Part shown: one piece after another, positions 18,396 through 27,413 of the stretch
Position numbering within the stretch: the first letter of the stretch is position 1
How the letters are laid out: each line of letters starts with the position of its first letter
Assembly: GCF_029543105.1 (NCBI RefSeq)
Contig: NZ_JARQXB010000001.1
Span: 186,001-250,000, forward strand
Length of the DNA stretch: 64,000 bases
Direction: 5' to 3'
Origin: Stenotrophomonas sp. HITSZ_GD
Lineage (GTDB): Bacteria; Pseudomonadota; Gammaproteobacteria; Xanthomonadales; Xanthomonadaceae
Program-made: the position numbers and the translations under genes
Notes under the pieces: model-generated
The model's input: the letters and a program-made list of their open reading frames with translations, nothing else
What the model was told of the DNA's origin: nothing
The model's database searches: none

Positions 18396-19223
18396 ATGTC
18401 CGCCGTGCCGCAAGCGATTCCCTCCCACGCGCCGCTGATCGAGCTGGACCGCGCCAGCGTCACCCGCGGCCAGGTCCGCGTACTCCACGAGTTGAGCCTG
18501 TCCATCGCGATGGGCCAGCACACCGCGATCCTCGGCCCGAACGGCTGCGGCAAATCCTCTTTCATCAAGCTGATCACCCGCGAGCTGTATCCGTTGGCGC
18601 GGGCCGGTGGCGACGCGCCGGTCAAGGTGCTCGGGCAGACGCGCTGGCAGGTGGACCGCCTGCGCTCGCAGCTGGGCATCGTCACCGGCGACCTGAGCGG
18701 AAACCTGGCCGACATGCCCGGGCTGAGCGTGGAGAGCGCGGTGATCTCCGGCTTCTTCGCCAGCTACGTGATCCCGCCGCACCGCGAGGTGACCGACGCC
18801 ATGCGCGAGCGTGCCCGCGAGGCCCTCGCGCTGGCGCGCGCCCTGCCCCTGCTGGAGCGCCCCTACGCGGAGCTTTCCGCCGGCGAGACGCGCCGCGTGC
18901 TGATCGCCCGCGCCTTGGTCAACCGGCCGCAGGCGCTGCTGCTGGACGAACCCTCCACCGGTCTGGACCTGATCGCCCGCCAGCACCTGGTCGACACCAT
19001 GCGCGACCTCGCGCGCGAGGGCATCACGCTGGTATTGGTGACGCACCACATCGAGGAGATCGTGCCGGAGATCGAGCGCGTCGTGCTGCTGCGGGCCGGC
19101 CGGATCTTCGCCGATGGCCATCCCCAGGTACTACTGCGCGACGAGCCGCTGTCAGCGGTGTTCGACGGGCCGGTGCGGGTGGATCACGATGGCGAACGCT
19201 ATTCGGCGCGCGTCGGCGGCTGA
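18396..19223 (+). CDS. ABC transporter ATP-binding protein
   Basis: 275 residues from the ATG at 18396 (MSAVPQAIPSHAPLIELDRA). Walker A GPNGCGKSS (47-55), signature LSAGE (160-164), Walker B LLLDEPSTGLD (181-191) and switch His217 in VTHHIEE. Only the nucleotide-binding subunit is here; no permease or binding protein is adjacent. The sequence resembles the stand-alone YlmA/molybdenum-iron type ATPases, so it may serve a distant permease or a non-transport role. Confidence 0.88.
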   Translation: MSAVPQAIPSHAPLIELDRASVTRGQVRVLHELSLSIAMGQHTAILGPNGCGKSSFIKLITRELYPLARAGGDAPVKVLGQTRWQVDRLRSQLGIVTGDLSGNLADMPGLSVESAVISGFFASYVIPPHREVTDAMRERAREALALARALPLLERPYAELSAGETRRVLIARALVNRPQALLLDEPSTGLDLIARQHLVDTMRDLAREGITLVLVTHHIEEIVPEIERVVLLRAGRIFADGHPQVLLRDEPLSAVFDGPVRVDHDGERYSARVGG

Positions 19224-19243
19224 GCGCGGCACGCGCCCGGACC

Positions 19244-19271
19244 GGGCGCCAGCGATTAGACTCTGGCGCCC
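19244..19271. promoter_or_regulatory. Inverted repeat upstream of the acid phosphatase gene
   Basis: GGGCGCCAG, 10 nt, then CTGGCGCCC: perfect 9-bp arms ending 24 bp before the start codon. The loop contains ATTAGACT, a possible -10. It may be an operator over the promoter, or the terminator of the ABC gene; the sequence does not decide. Confidence 0.4.
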
Positions 19272-19295
19272 GATGTACCGATGAAAGAGATAGGC

Positions 19296-20135
19296 ATGTT
19301 CCTGGGTAATACCGCATCGCGCCCCACTGGCTTGGCTTTCCTGCTCGCGCTCGTCCTGGGCGGCTGCAGCGTAGCGGGGACGCCGCGCGACGAAGCCGCG
19401 CCTGCGCCGGGCAAGGCGACCGGCTACCTCGACAAAGCCGATGCGCCGGACAGCCTGCGGCTCGTGCCGCCACCACCCGCCGCCGGCTCGCCGGGCATGG
19501 CGCTGGACGAGGCGGTCTCCCGGCAGGCGCTGTCGCTGCGCGATACGCCGCGCTTCGCCCAGGCCACGCAGGATGCGGAACTTTCCTTTCCGGCCGGTGC
19601 CCGTCAATTCGCCTGCGCGCTGGGCGTGCCGGTCGATGCGCAGCGCACGCCCCATCTGTATGCGCTGCTCGAACGCAGCCGCATCGATGCCAGCGCGGCG
19701 ACCAAGGCCGCCAAGAACCACTATCGGCGCGCGCGCCCGTTCATGGTCAACGGCGAGCCGACCTGCACGCCCGAAGACGAAGACGGCCTGCGCCACAACG
19801 GCTCGTACCCCTCCGGCCACAGCGCCATCGGCTGGGCGTGGGCGCTGATCCTCGTCGAAGTGGCCCCCGAGCGCACCGACGACCTGCTGGATCGCGGCCG
19901 CAACTACGCCGAGAGCCGCCTGGTGTGCAACGTGCATTGGCAGAGCGACATCCTGGAAGGGCGCCACATGGGCGCGGCCGCAGTGGCACGGCTGCATGAC
20001 AACGCGGCGTTTCGCGCCGATCTCGACGCCGCACGCAAGGAAGTGGCGGCGGCGCGCGCGGCCGGCCTGAAGCCCGCCGAGGATTGCGATGCGCAGGCAC
20101 AGCGCCTGAAGGCGCGGCCGGAGAGCGCACTGTGA
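19296..20135 (+). CDS. Class A non-specific acid phosphatase, lipoprotein
   Basis: 279 residues from the ATG at 19296. AAAGAG 6 nt upstream of this ATG favours it over the ATG at 19281. Lipobox LGGC (Cys24). The full class A signature is present: K140-x6-R147-P148, P172-S-G-H175, and S207-R208-x5-H214-x3-D218, in KNHYRRARPF, YPSGHSAIGW and SRLVCNVHWQSD. It hydrolyses phosphomonoesters outside the cytoplasm. It overlaps the chitinase gene by 4 bp. Confidence 0.9.
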   Translation: MFLGNTASRPTGLAFLLALVLGGCSVAGTPRDEAAPAPGKATGYLDKADAPDSLRLVPPPPAAGSPGMALDEAVSRQALSLRDTPRFAQATQDAELSFPAGARQFACALGVPVDAQRTPHLYALLERSRIDASAATKAAKNHYRRARPFMVNGEPTCTPEDEDGLRHNGSYPSGHSAIGWAWALILVEVAPERTDDLLDRGRNYAESRLVCNVHWQSDILEGRHMGAAAVARLHDNAAFRADLDAARKEVAAARAAGLKPAEDCDAQAQRLKARPESAL

Positions 20136-21253
20136 GCGTGCGCGCAGCGGCGCGAGGGTGGCTTGCCCTGGCGCTGCTGGCCTGCGTATCCGCCGTGCAG
20201 GCAGCGCCCTACCGGATCGTCGGCTACGTGGTGGACGGGCCGCAGGCGCCGTCGATATCGCCGGGCAAGCTGGACGTGGTCAATTTCGCCTTCGCGCAGG
20301 TGGACGCGGCGCACCGCGTCTTCCTGCCCGGCGCCACCGCACCTGACACTCTGCGCGCACTCACCGCGCTGCGCGCCCGCCAACCTTCACTGCGCATCGT
20401 GCTGTCCATCGGCGGCTGGGGTGCGGGCCATTTCTCGGAGGCGGTGGCCGATGCGCAGGCGCGCAAGGTTTTCGCCGACAGCGCCATCGCGCTGCTGCGG
20501 CAGTACGATCTCGACGGCCTGGATATCGATTGGGAGTACCCGACGCTGCCAGGCCCAGGCATCAGCCACGATCCGTCCGACCGACGCCACTTCACGCTGC
20601 TGCTGGAGTCGTTGCGGCAACGGCTCGATGCCGAGGGCGCGGCCACTTCGCGCCACTACCTGCTGACCATCGCCGCCGCAGAAGGCGAGTTCGCGCAAGG
20701 CCTGGAGTTGGCACGCATTGCCGGGTCGCTGGACTGGATCAACCTGATGACCTACGACTTCTACGGCAGCCTGACGCCGACCACCGGCCACCACGCGGGC
20801 CTCGCGCCGACCGCGGGCGCACCGGCCGCTGCGCGCAACGCCCAGGCCGCCGTGGACGAGTACCTTGCCGCGGGCGTGCCGGCGGACAAGATCCACCTCG
20901 GCGTGGCGTTCTACGGCCGCCGCTTCGGCGATGTGGCGGCCGCGCGCGACGGCCTGCTGCAGACATTCCAAAGTGATGGCGGCTTCATCTCCTGGCGGGA
21001 GATCGCGGAAGGTCCGCTCACGCAGAAAGCCTGGACGCGGCACTGGGACGCGCAGGCCCAGGCACCCTGGCTCTGGAACGCGGCTACCCACCAGCTCATC
21101 AGCTACGACGACCCGCAATCGCTGCGGGCAAAGATCGATTACGTGGCGCGCAAGGGCCTGGGTGGCTTCATGTACTGGGAGTACCGGCAGGACCGCGACG
21201 AACAGTTGCTCGACGTATTGGTCCAAGGGCGCGATGCGAGGCCGGAACGTTGA
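20132..21253 (+). CDS. Secreted GH18 chitinase
   Basis: 373 residues from a GTG at 20132 that overlaps the phosphatase stop (GTGA). A signal peptide (RGWLALALLACVSAVQA) follows directly, which supports this start. It has the GH18 catalytic motif D128-G-L-D131-I-D133-W-E135 (DxxDxDxE), SIGGWG on the third strand, LMTYDFYG and a late YWEYRQD. There is no carbohydrate-binding module. It is expected to cleave chitin or chitooligosaccharides, possibly in the periplasm. The coupling with an acid phosphatase hints at shared nutrient-scavenging regulation, which is inference. Confidence 0.92.
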   Translation: MSVRAAARGWLALALLACVSAVQAAPYRIVGYVVDGPQAPSISPGKLDVVNFAFAQVDAAHRVFLPGATAPDTLRALTALRARQPSLRIVLSIGGWGAGHFSEAVADAQARKVFADSAIALLRQYDLDGLDIDWEYPTLPGPGISHDPSDRRHFTLLLESLRQRLDAEGAATSRHYLLTIAAAEGEFAQGLELARIAGSLDWINLMTYDFYGSLTPTTGHHAGLAPTAGAPAAARNAQAAVDEYLAAGVPADKIHLGVAFYGRRFGDVAAARDGLLQTFQSDGGFISWREIAEGPLTQKAWTRHWDAQAQAPWLWNAATHQLISYDDPQSLRAKIDYVARKGLGGFMYWEYRQDRDEQLLDVLVQGRDARPER

Positions 21254-21262
21254 GCGCCCGGC

Positions 21263-21306
21263 GAGCCGTCTCGACGCGGGCGCACGCTCGCGCGGCGTGA
21301 CGGCTC
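21263..21306. terminator. Inverted repeat between convergent chitinase and minus-strand genes
   Basis: GAGCCGTC (21263-21270) pairs with GACGGCTC (21299-21306), which runs into the stop codon of the minus-strand gene. The loop is long (28 nt) with weak internal pairing, so it is a moderate terminator candidate. Confidence 0.35.
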
Positions 21307-21913
21307 AGGAGGAAGGCGCCGCCGTGTCCGCCCGCGACCACCATCCCGCGCCGTTTCGGACCTGCAAGGTGTATTCGCGATTGCCCATCCACACGTGCCC
21401 CACCACGAAGGCGTGGTCCGGCGAGAGGGTCAGCGTGAAGCGCTCCGCGCTGAGGTCGTCGGCGCTGAGCAGCCTGCCCTCGATACGCCGCACGCCCTGA
21501 TCTTCCTCGGCCGATTCCACCAGCGCTTGCCGCGAGGGCTGGCCGGGCACGGTCAGCGCGAAGTCGTCGCCTTGCCCGAGCGCCGCGATGCGCGGCGTGT
21601 CCAGGCCGATGAGCTGGCGGCCATCACGCAACTGGGTTTCGGAGAGGAACGGGAACTGCGACCGCACCTCGGCCAACGTCACCGGACGCATGAGCCTGCG
21701 GCCGTCATCGCCGCGCGCGTCCACGCCCCGCGATCGAGCCGAAGGCATCGTCTGGCTGGCCGCCACCGTTCCGGTCACGGTGGCGGCGCGCTGCTCTCCA
21801 TGTCCATCGCCCGCCCTGTCGCTGGCGAACCACACGCCCACCGCCGCCACGGCCAGCACCAAGGCCGGTATGCCCCATCGCCGTTTCGAATGCTTCATAT
21901 CGGCAGGCCTCAA
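21305..21913 (-). CDS. Membrane-anchored protein of unknown function, partner of the metalloprotease
   Basis: 202 residues: one N-terminal membrane segment (IPALVLAVAAVGVWFA, about 14-29), a Gly/Ala/Ser/Arg linker to about 75, then a soluble domain (VTLAEVRSQFPFLSETQLRDGRQLIGLDTPRIAALGQGDDFAL) ending in LSPDHAFVVGHVWMGNREYTLQVRNGAGWW. I do not recognise a named family. Its ATG overlaps the metalloprotease stop (ATGA, 21910-21913), so the two are co-translated. It might hold, inhibit or help fold the protease; that is inference only. Confidence 0.6.
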   Translation of the reverse strand: MRPADMKHSKRRWGIPALVLAVAAVGVWFASDRAGDGHGEQRAATVTGTVAASQTMPSARSRGVDARGDDGRRLMRPVTLAEVRSQFPFLSETQLRDGRQLIGLDTPRIAALGQGDDFALTVPGQPSRQALVESAEEDQGVRRIEGRLLSADDLSAERFTLTLSPDHAFVVGHVWMGNREYTLQVRNGAGWWSRADTAAPSS

Positions 21914-23673
21914 CGGAACGCCGCGACTTCGGCCGAGCGCTCGTTCATGGCGCGCACCGCGTCGTAGAGGTCCGCCACGCCCGCCCGCATCCCCAGGTCC
22001 GGGGTGAAGCGGCGCGTGGTGCTGTACAGCGGAATGGCGTTGCCGTTCATGATCGTGCCGGCCAGCTCATAGCCCTGGGCGTAGCCGGTGGTGGCGCTAT
22101 GGGCCAGCCCGATGACATGGCCGAGCTCGTGCCGCATCACGTTGGTGCCGCACCCGTACGATTCGGTCGCGAACGCCACCTCGGCGCGCGCGCGGGATTG
22201 CGCCAGGCCGCAGCCCTCCTCGGTGCCGAGGTAATACACCACGTCCGCCTTGAGCTCATCGCGCGGCACGGTGACATCCTTTCGCGCCTCCAACGCCGGC
22301 AGGACATCGCGCAGCGTGCGCCAATTCGTGTCGGGCTGGATCGGGCGCATCCCCACCATCCGGTAGCGGAAGTTCGCACCGGAGTTCTCCAGTGCCTGGT
22401 TGGTCTGCGCCAAGGCGTCACCCAGGTAGGTGCGCACCGCGGGCTCGCCCAGGCGCTGCGCCAGGCCGGCGCTGTAGACGGAAAGCACATCCACTGTCGT
22501 GGTGACGCGCTGCCACTGGCCGTTCGCATCGACGGCAAACATCGCCTGCTCGCCCGTCTCCACCTTGTGCGATTTCCCGCTGCCGTCTTCCACGGCCACG
22601 GCCCAGGTCGAGGCGACGTCCACCACGACCTCGCCGCCGGCGACCGGGGCCGGCAGCGTCAGCGAAGGCAGCCAGTGGCCATCCTTGAAGCGCACGCGGG
22701 TACGCGGCGCCGTCAGCGGCGACATGCGGCCGCCCGGAATATCGCGCGCTGACAGATTCCGTTCGGGCTGGTCCATCAGCACCCAGCGTGCTTCGTCGGC
22801 GACATACATGAACTCGTAGCGATCGCCGGCTTCCAGCCGCATCGGGCCGAGCGGCTCGCCACCCTGCACGCGAAGCGTGGAGGCCCACGTCGCGGTGGAT
22901 TCGACGATGTATCGGTCACGGTCCCCGGCGCTGGCAGGCAGCGTCAGCTCGGCCAGCCAATGACCGTCGGACAGGCGCACCCGCGAACGGGGCGCGCTCG
23001 GCGAAGGCAACTGGGCCTGCAACGCCACGATGCGCTCCGGCACCGAGCGCGGCAACCACTTGCCGTGGGGCGCGCTGAATTCGAACGTGTAGCTGTCCCC
23101 CGGCTGCAAGCGGAACGTGGACGCGAACAGCGCCTCGCCGCCGATGCGGGCCGGCCAGGTCGCGCTGCTGCGAATCACCGCGATGTCACCATCCTGCCCC
23201 CGCGGCAGGCGCAGCTCCGGAATCCAGGCGCCATCGGCCAATTCGACCAGCTGCAGCTTGGAACGCCCCAGCACGCCCTCGGACAGCGTGCGCGGATCGA
23301 CACGCGCCATGTCCGCGGCTACCCGCCAGATGCGCGCGTTCGCGTCGTAATGGAAGACGTAGGCCTGCCCGGTGAGCAGGCGCAAGCGCGACATCCGCAG
23401 TTCGGTTGCGGACGCATCCAGGGTCGCCACGGAGGTCGCATCGTTGAAGACCCTGACCTTGTCCCCGTGCGCGGGGGACGTCGGCAGCGCGATTTCGGAG
23501 GTCCAGCTTCCGTTCCACATGCCGAAGACCAGATCCCGGTAGCCGGAGGGCAACAGGCCGCCTTGCTGGTTGTCGTTAGGGGACAGCGTCACGGAATTCG
23601 GTGCTTCGCCGTGACCGGACAGCGGCGCGGCCAACGAAGCCGCGATCGCGAGGGTGAGCGTGAATTTGCGCAT
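21910..23673 (-). CDS. Secreted zinc metalloprotease (metzincin, M12-like) with four N-terminal repeat modules
   Basis: 587 residues from the ATG at 23673 (MRKFTLTLAIAASLAAPLSG signal peptide); a TTG 21 bp upstream is less likely. Four modules of about 90-95 residues span roughly 35-410. Each has a DGxW-xxxL-xLP start, a S-x-A-T-W core and an L-x-x-G-x-x-Y-x-F strand. The catalytic domain has HELGHVIGLAH (about 515-525, HExxHxxGxxH) and a Met-turn (TIMNGN, about 540), plus a CGLAQ...YGCGTN cysteine pair. It is a gluzincin-unlike metzincin acting outside the cell; its substrate is unknown. Confidence 0.8.
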   Translation of the reverse strand: MRKFTLTLAIAASLAAPLSGHGEAPNSVTLSPNDNQQGGLLPSGYRDLVFGMWNGSWTSEIALPTSPAHGDKVRVFNDATSVATLDASATELRMSRLRLLTGQAYVFHYDANARIWRVAADMARVDPRTLSEGVLGRSKLQLVELADGAWIPELRLPRGQDGDIAVIRSSATWPARIGGEALFASTFRLQPGDSYTFEFSAPHGKWLPRSVPERIVALQAQLPSPSAPRSRVRLSDGHWLAELTLPASAGDRDRYIVESTATWASTLRVQGGEPLGPMRLEAGDRYEFMYVADEARWVLMDQPERNLSARDIPGGRMSPLTAPRTRVRFKDGHWLPSLTLPAPVAGGEVVVDVASTWAVAVEDGSGKSHKVETGEQAMFAVDANGQWQRVTTTVDVLSVYSAGLAQRLGEPAVRTYLGDALAQTNQALENSGANFRYRMVGMRPIQPDTNWRTLRDVLPALEARKDVTVPRDELKADVVYYLGTEEGCGLAQSRARAEVAFATESYGCGTNVMRHELGHVIGLAHSATTGYAQGYELAGTIMNGNAIPLYSTTRRFTPDLGMRAGVADLYDAVRAMNERSAEVAAFR

Positions 23674-23732
23674 GGGGAGCTGGGAAAGTTCCAAGAGGCG
23701 CGCATTCTCTGCCAGGCGAAAAGGACGACCTA

Positions 23733-23746
23733 TTAGAAATATCTAA
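23733..23746. promoter_or_regulatory. AT-rich near-palindrome upstream of the metalloprotease
   Basis: TTAGAAATATCTAA (one mismatched pair) stands out in GC-rich DNA, about 60 bp upstream of the metalloprotease ATG. It is a candidate promoter or operator for the protease operon. Confidence 0.35.
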
Positions 23747-23783
23747 CGAGGTAGCGGGCCGTCATCCCGTCGGCCCATCACCC

Positions 23784-23804
23784 TGCAGCGGCGTGGCCGC
23801 TGCA
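23784..23804. terminator. Hairpin upstream of the protease gene, downstream of the TonB receptor
   Basis: TGCAGCGGC-GTG-GCCGCTGCA, perfect 9-bp arms, second hairpin after the receptor gene on the minus strand. Confidence 0.4.
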
Positions 23805-23809
23805 CAAGA

Positions 23810-23835
23810 AAGGGGCCGGTGTTTGCCGGCCCCTT
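23810..23835 (-). terminator. Intrinsic terminator of the TonB receptor gene
   Basis: AAGGGGCCGG, a 6-nt loop, then CCGGCCCCTT: perfect 10-bp arms, 27 bp after the receptor stop. On the minus strand it is followed by TTCTTGT, a short U-rich tail. Confidence 0.65.
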
Positions 23836-23861
23836 GAGACAACGCGCCTGTTTCCCCAGCG

Positions 23862-26159
23862 TCAGAACTTCGCCGTGAATTCCACGCCGAAGGTACGCGG
23901 CTCGTTGAGGAAGCCGGTCAGGTTGTTGAAGTCGATCGCACCCACCACGCGAGTCTGGTCGGTGAGGTTGCGGCCGAACACCGCCACGTCGTACAGGCCG
24001 TAGTTCCAGTTGTAGCCCACCCGCAGGCCACCCTCCAGCGAGCTGCGGCTGCGGAACTCCGGCGACTCGTACAGGAAGAAGTTCACCGGGCTGCGATACG
24101 CCCAATCGGTGTACACGTAGATCTCGTTGCCATTGGCCATCGGGAAGCCCAGGCGCGCGGTCACGTTGTGGATCCACTTCGGCGCCTGCGGCAGCGGGTT
24201 GCCGTTGACCAGCGCATACGTGCCGCCGTTGATGACCGTGGTCGGGTCGGTAATGGTGCAACCGCCGCCGCAGATCGCCACCGCCAGGTTCGGGTCCTTG
24301 ATCTCGGTGTCGTTGTAGCTGCTGCCCAGCGTGACCAGCAGGTTGTCGGTGAGGTAGGCCTCGAAGTCCAGCTCCGCGCCCTGGCCGATGGTCTTGTCGG
24401 CGTTGAGCAGGGTGGCGGTGTTGGACGCGCCGCCGACGGCGATCAGCTGCTGGCCGTCCACGTCGTAGCGGAAGATGTCGAAGCCCAGGCGGGCGCGCTT
24501 GTCGAACAGGTCGGCCTTGATGCCGATCTCATAGGAGATCACCTTCTCCGAGTCGGCGGTGGACACGCCGCCGTTCGGGGCGGTGGCCGCCGCGAACAAC
24601 AGCCGGCCCTGGATCGACGGCGCGCGAAAGCCCTTGGCCACGCGGCCATAGAGGTTCACGTCCGGCGTCAGCGCGTAGGTGCCGCTCAGGTCCCAGCTGA
24701 CGTCATCGACATCGGTGTGCACCACATACGGCCCGCCCACCGGCGCACCGAACGGCGCCGCTTCCAGCACGCTGGCGCTGAAGTCCTTCTTGTCCTGCGT
24801 GTAGCGCAGGCCGCCGCGCAGCTTGAAGCGCTCGGTGACGTCGAAATCGCCGGAGACGAACGCCGCCCACGCCTTGTTGCGCTGCTGCTGCACCGCATGG
24901 CCGGCCAACGGGTTGCCCGGCGTCAGCGAGTCATAGTTGAAGCTGTCGATGGTGACGTCTTCGTCGAAGTAGAACAGGCCGGCCTGCCAATCGAACCGGC
25001 CCCACTCGTTGGACTCGACGCGGAACTCCTGCGTCCACTGGCGGTGGTCGGGCAGGCCGTCGGCGGATTCGGAGGCGAACGGAATCTCCCCCGGACCGTA
25101 GTTGCCCGGGCCCAGGAAGCTGGCGCCATAGCCGCCATCGATGTCGCCGCGATTGAGCGATTCGGCGGTTTCGTAGCCGGTGATCGAGTACAGCGTGACC
25201 TGGCCGAGGTTCCACTTCAGGCGTGCGCTGCCGCCCCAGGTTTCCAGTTCGGAGAAGTTGACGCCGTCGTTGCTGACCTCGTCGCGGTCGAAGCCGGGCA
25301 CGAACGCATTGCTGCCCTTCTGGATGATGTTGGCGCGGAACAGGCGCGCGGTGCCATTGAGCTTGCGCTTGTGCAGGTTGAACAGCGCCTCGAAGTCATC
25401 GCCCTCGTAGAGGAACTGCACGCGGCCGGCTGCTTCGTCGTAGCCTTCGAAGCCGTCGTTGGGACCGTCGTGCGTATTGGTGACCCAGTCGTCGCGCCGC
25501 TGGTACAGCGCCGACACGCGCGCCGACCAGCGCTCGGTCAACGGTCCGCCATAGGCGCCCTGGACATTCCAGGTATCGTAGGTGCCGTAGGAGAGCTTCA
25601 CGTAGCCATCGGCATCCTGCGAGGGACGCGCGGAATCGAACTTGACCACGCCCGCCGGCGTGTTGCGGCCGAACAGCGTGCCCTGCGGGCCCCGCAGCAG
25701 CTCGATGCCGGCCAGGTCGAACACCGGGAAGCCCTTCAGCAGCGGGCTCTCCTGCACGACGTCGTCGTACACCAGCGAGACCGGCTGGGACGCGTTGAGG
25801 TCGAAATCGGTGTTGCCCAGGCCACGGATGTAGAAGCGCGGGAAGGCGCGGCCGTAGGAGGATTCGATGTTGAGGCTGGGCAGGCGCGAGGACAGGAAAC
25901 GGATGTCGTCGCCGGCCGAACCGAGCACGTCGAGCTTTTCGCCGCTGACCGTGGTGATCGACACCGGCACGTCCTTGGCATTTTCCACGCGGCGCTGCGC
26001 GGTGACCTGCAAGGTATCCAGCACGGCGGGCGCCTTCGTGCCGTCCGTCGTCGCGGCGGGCTCCTGGGCGAAGGCCTGCGTGGTGGGCAGCAGGGCGGCA
26101 AGGGCGATGACAAGCGGATGCGCGACCGGCAATCGGCCGCGGGCACGGGTCAGGGACAT
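23862..26159 (-). CDS. TonB-dependent receptor
   Basis: About 765 residues from the ATG at 26159 (MSLTRARGRLPVAHPLVIALAALLPTTQAFAQ signal). An upstream in-frame start at 26252 gives an unlikely extension. TonB-box region VLDTLQVTAQRR, plug domain (DVPVSITTVSGEKLD, then FYIRGLGNTDFD, then IELLRGPQGTLFGRNTPAGVV), and a 22-strand barrel ending FGVEFTAKF with terminal Phe. It imports a ligand across the outer membrane. The VSITTVSGEKL plug type is typical of the large non-siderophore group; the ligand is unknown and no transport genes are adjacent. Confidence 0.9.
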   Translation of the reverse strand: MSLTRARGRLPVAHPLVIALAALLPTTQAFAQEPAATTDGTKAPAVLDTLQVTAQRRVENAKDVPVSITTVSGEKLDVLGSAGDDIRFLSSRLPSLNIESSYGRAFPRFYIRGLGNTDFDLNASQPVSLVYDDVVQESPLLKGFPVFDLAGIELLRGPQGTLFGRNTPAGVVKFDSARPSQDADGYVKLSYGTYDTWNVQGAYGGPLTERWSARVSALYQRRDDWVTNTHDGPNDGFEGYDEAAGRVQFLYEGDDFEALFNLHKRKLNGTARLFRANIIQKGSNAFVPGFDRDEVSNDGVNFSELETWGGSARLKWNLGQVTLYSITGYETAESLNRGDIDGGYGASFLGPGNYGPGEIPFASESADGLPDHRQWTQEFRVESNEWGRFDWQAGLFYFDEDVTIDSFNYDSLTPGNPLAGHAVQQQRNKAWAAFVSGDFDVTERFKLRGGLRYTQDKKDFSASVLEAAPFGAPVGGPYVVHTDVDDVSWDLSGTYALTPDVNLYGRVAKGFRAPSIQGRLLFAAATAPNGGVSTADSEKVISYEIGIKADLFDKRARLGFDIFRYDVDGQQLIAVGGASNTATLLNADKTIGQGAELDFEAYLTDNLLVTLGSSYNDTEIKDPNLAVAICGGGCTITDPTTVINGGTYALVNGNPLPQAPKWIHNVTARLGFPMANGNEIYVYTDWAYRSPVNFFLYESPEFRSRSSLEGGLRVGYNWNYGLYDVAVFGRNLTDQTRVVGAIDFNNLTGFLNEPRTFGVEFTAKF

Positions 26160-26373
26160 GGCGAAGGCTCTCTCGGGTGGTGGACTAGCGGCGACAGGCC
26201 GCCTAGCACGGGAATGTTGCAATACAGCACACGACATCGCAAAGGGTGACATCCCGGCGGGCGGGCGCCAAACCTGAACATGCCCCTTCGGCTTCCCCGG
26301 GCCATGACGAGCGGCAGGTGACCGCCGCCACGGCGGCCGACATAGACTCGCCCATCAATCAGGAGGATTCCCC

Positions 26374-27378
26374 ATGGCGCAATGGTATTTCCATATTCCC
26401 GGGCGTTCGGACCGGGTCGGTCCGATGGACGATGCGGCGGCCCAGCAGTTCGCCCGCGCGACGCCCCAGGCGATGGCGTGGCGCGAAGGCCTGGAAGGCT
26501 GGAAGCCCGCCGCCACGCTGGCCGAACTCTCCGGCGCCGGCGCGCCGCCGCCGCCGCCGCTGCCCGGCAGTGGCCGCGCCGATGACATCGACTTCCGCAT
26601 CATCGGCAACGACATGCAGTTCGTCGAAGTGGAGCTGGACCCGGGCGAGAGCGCGGTCGCCGAGGCCGGCGCGCTCATGTACAAGGACGCCGCGGTGCAG
26701 ATGGACACGGTGTTCGGCGACGGCTCGCACAGCGGCCAGGGCGGCGGCTTGATGGACAAGCTGTTCGCCGCGGGCAAGCGCGTGGTCACCGGCGAAAGCC
26801 TGTTCACCACGGTCTACACGCACGCCGGCAGCGGCAAGGCCAAGGTCGCCTTCGCTGCGCCCTATCCCGGCACGGTGCTGGCGATGAAGCTCTCCGACCA
26901 CGGCGGCCGGCTGATCTGCCAGAAGGACAGCTTCCTGGCCGGTGCGCGCGGCGTTTCGCTGGGCATCGCGTTCCAGCGCAAGATCCTCACCGGCCTGTTT
27001 GGCGGCGAGGGTTTCATCATGCAGAAGCTGGAAGGCGACGGCTGGGTGTTCGTGCACGCCGGCGGCACCGTGGTGGAACGCGAGCTGGCCGCTGGCGAGC
27101 GCATCGACGTGGATACCGGCTGCGTGGTGGCCTACCACGGCAGCATCGACATGGACGTGCGCCGGGTGGCAGGGCTGAAGAGCATGTTCTTCGGCGGCGA
27201 GGGGGTGTTCCTCGCCACGCTCACCGGCCCGGGCAAGGTGTGGCTGCAGTCCCTGCCGTTCTCGCGCTTGGCCGGGCGCATGCTGCAGGCCGCGCCGCAG
27301 GCCGGGGGGCAGGCGCGCGGCGAAGGTTCCGTGCTGGGGGGACTGGGCCGCATCCTCGACGGCGACAACAACTTCTGA
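26374..27378 (+). CDS. GYF-domain / AIM24 (TIGR00266) family protein
   Basis: 334 residues. Residues 1-45 (WYFHIPGRSDRVGPMDDAAAQQFA, then WREGLEGWKP) form a GYF_2-type peptide-binding domain. A proline-rich linker follows (about 55-66), then an AIM24/TIGR00266 beta-domain (DMQFVEVELDPGESAVAEAGALMY, then YPGTVLAMKLSDHGGRLICQKDSFLAGA). The family is soluble; in yeast Aim24 is mitochondrial, and bacterial function is unknown. A good Shine-Dalgarno (AGGAGG) precedes the ATG. Confidence 0.88.
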   Translation: MAQWYFHIPGRSDRVGPMDDAAAQQFARATPQAMAWREGLEGWKPAATLAELSGAGAPPPPPLPGSGRADDIDFRIIGNDMQFVEVELDPGESAVAEAGALMYKDAAVQMDTVFGDGSHSGQGGGLMDKLFAAGKRVVTGESLFTTVYTHAGSGKAKVAFAAPYPGTVLAMKLSDHGGRLICQKDSFLAGARGVSLGIAFQRKILTGLFGGEGFIMQKLEGDGWVFVHAGGTVVERELAAGERIDVDTGCVVAYHGSIDMDVRRVAGLKSMFFGGEGVFLATLTGPGKVWLQSLPFSRLAGRMLQAAPQAGGQARGEGSVLGGLGRILDGDNNF

Positions 27379-27384
27379 GGCGGT

Positions 27385-27412
27385 GCGGGGAGCCGGCGTG
27401 CCGGCTTCCCGC
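27385..27412. terminator. Bidirectional terminator hairpin
   Basis: GCGGGGAGCCGGC, loop GT, GCCGGCTTCCCGC: 13-bp arms with one G-T pair. It fills the 35-bp gap between the convergent AIM24 and DoxX genes. Confidence 0.6.
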
Positions 27413-27413
27413 T

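Noticed and set aside
24168-26249. Plus-strand frame opposite the TonB receptor
   Set aside because: Shadow of a receptor with a complete plug and barrel; no plausible product.
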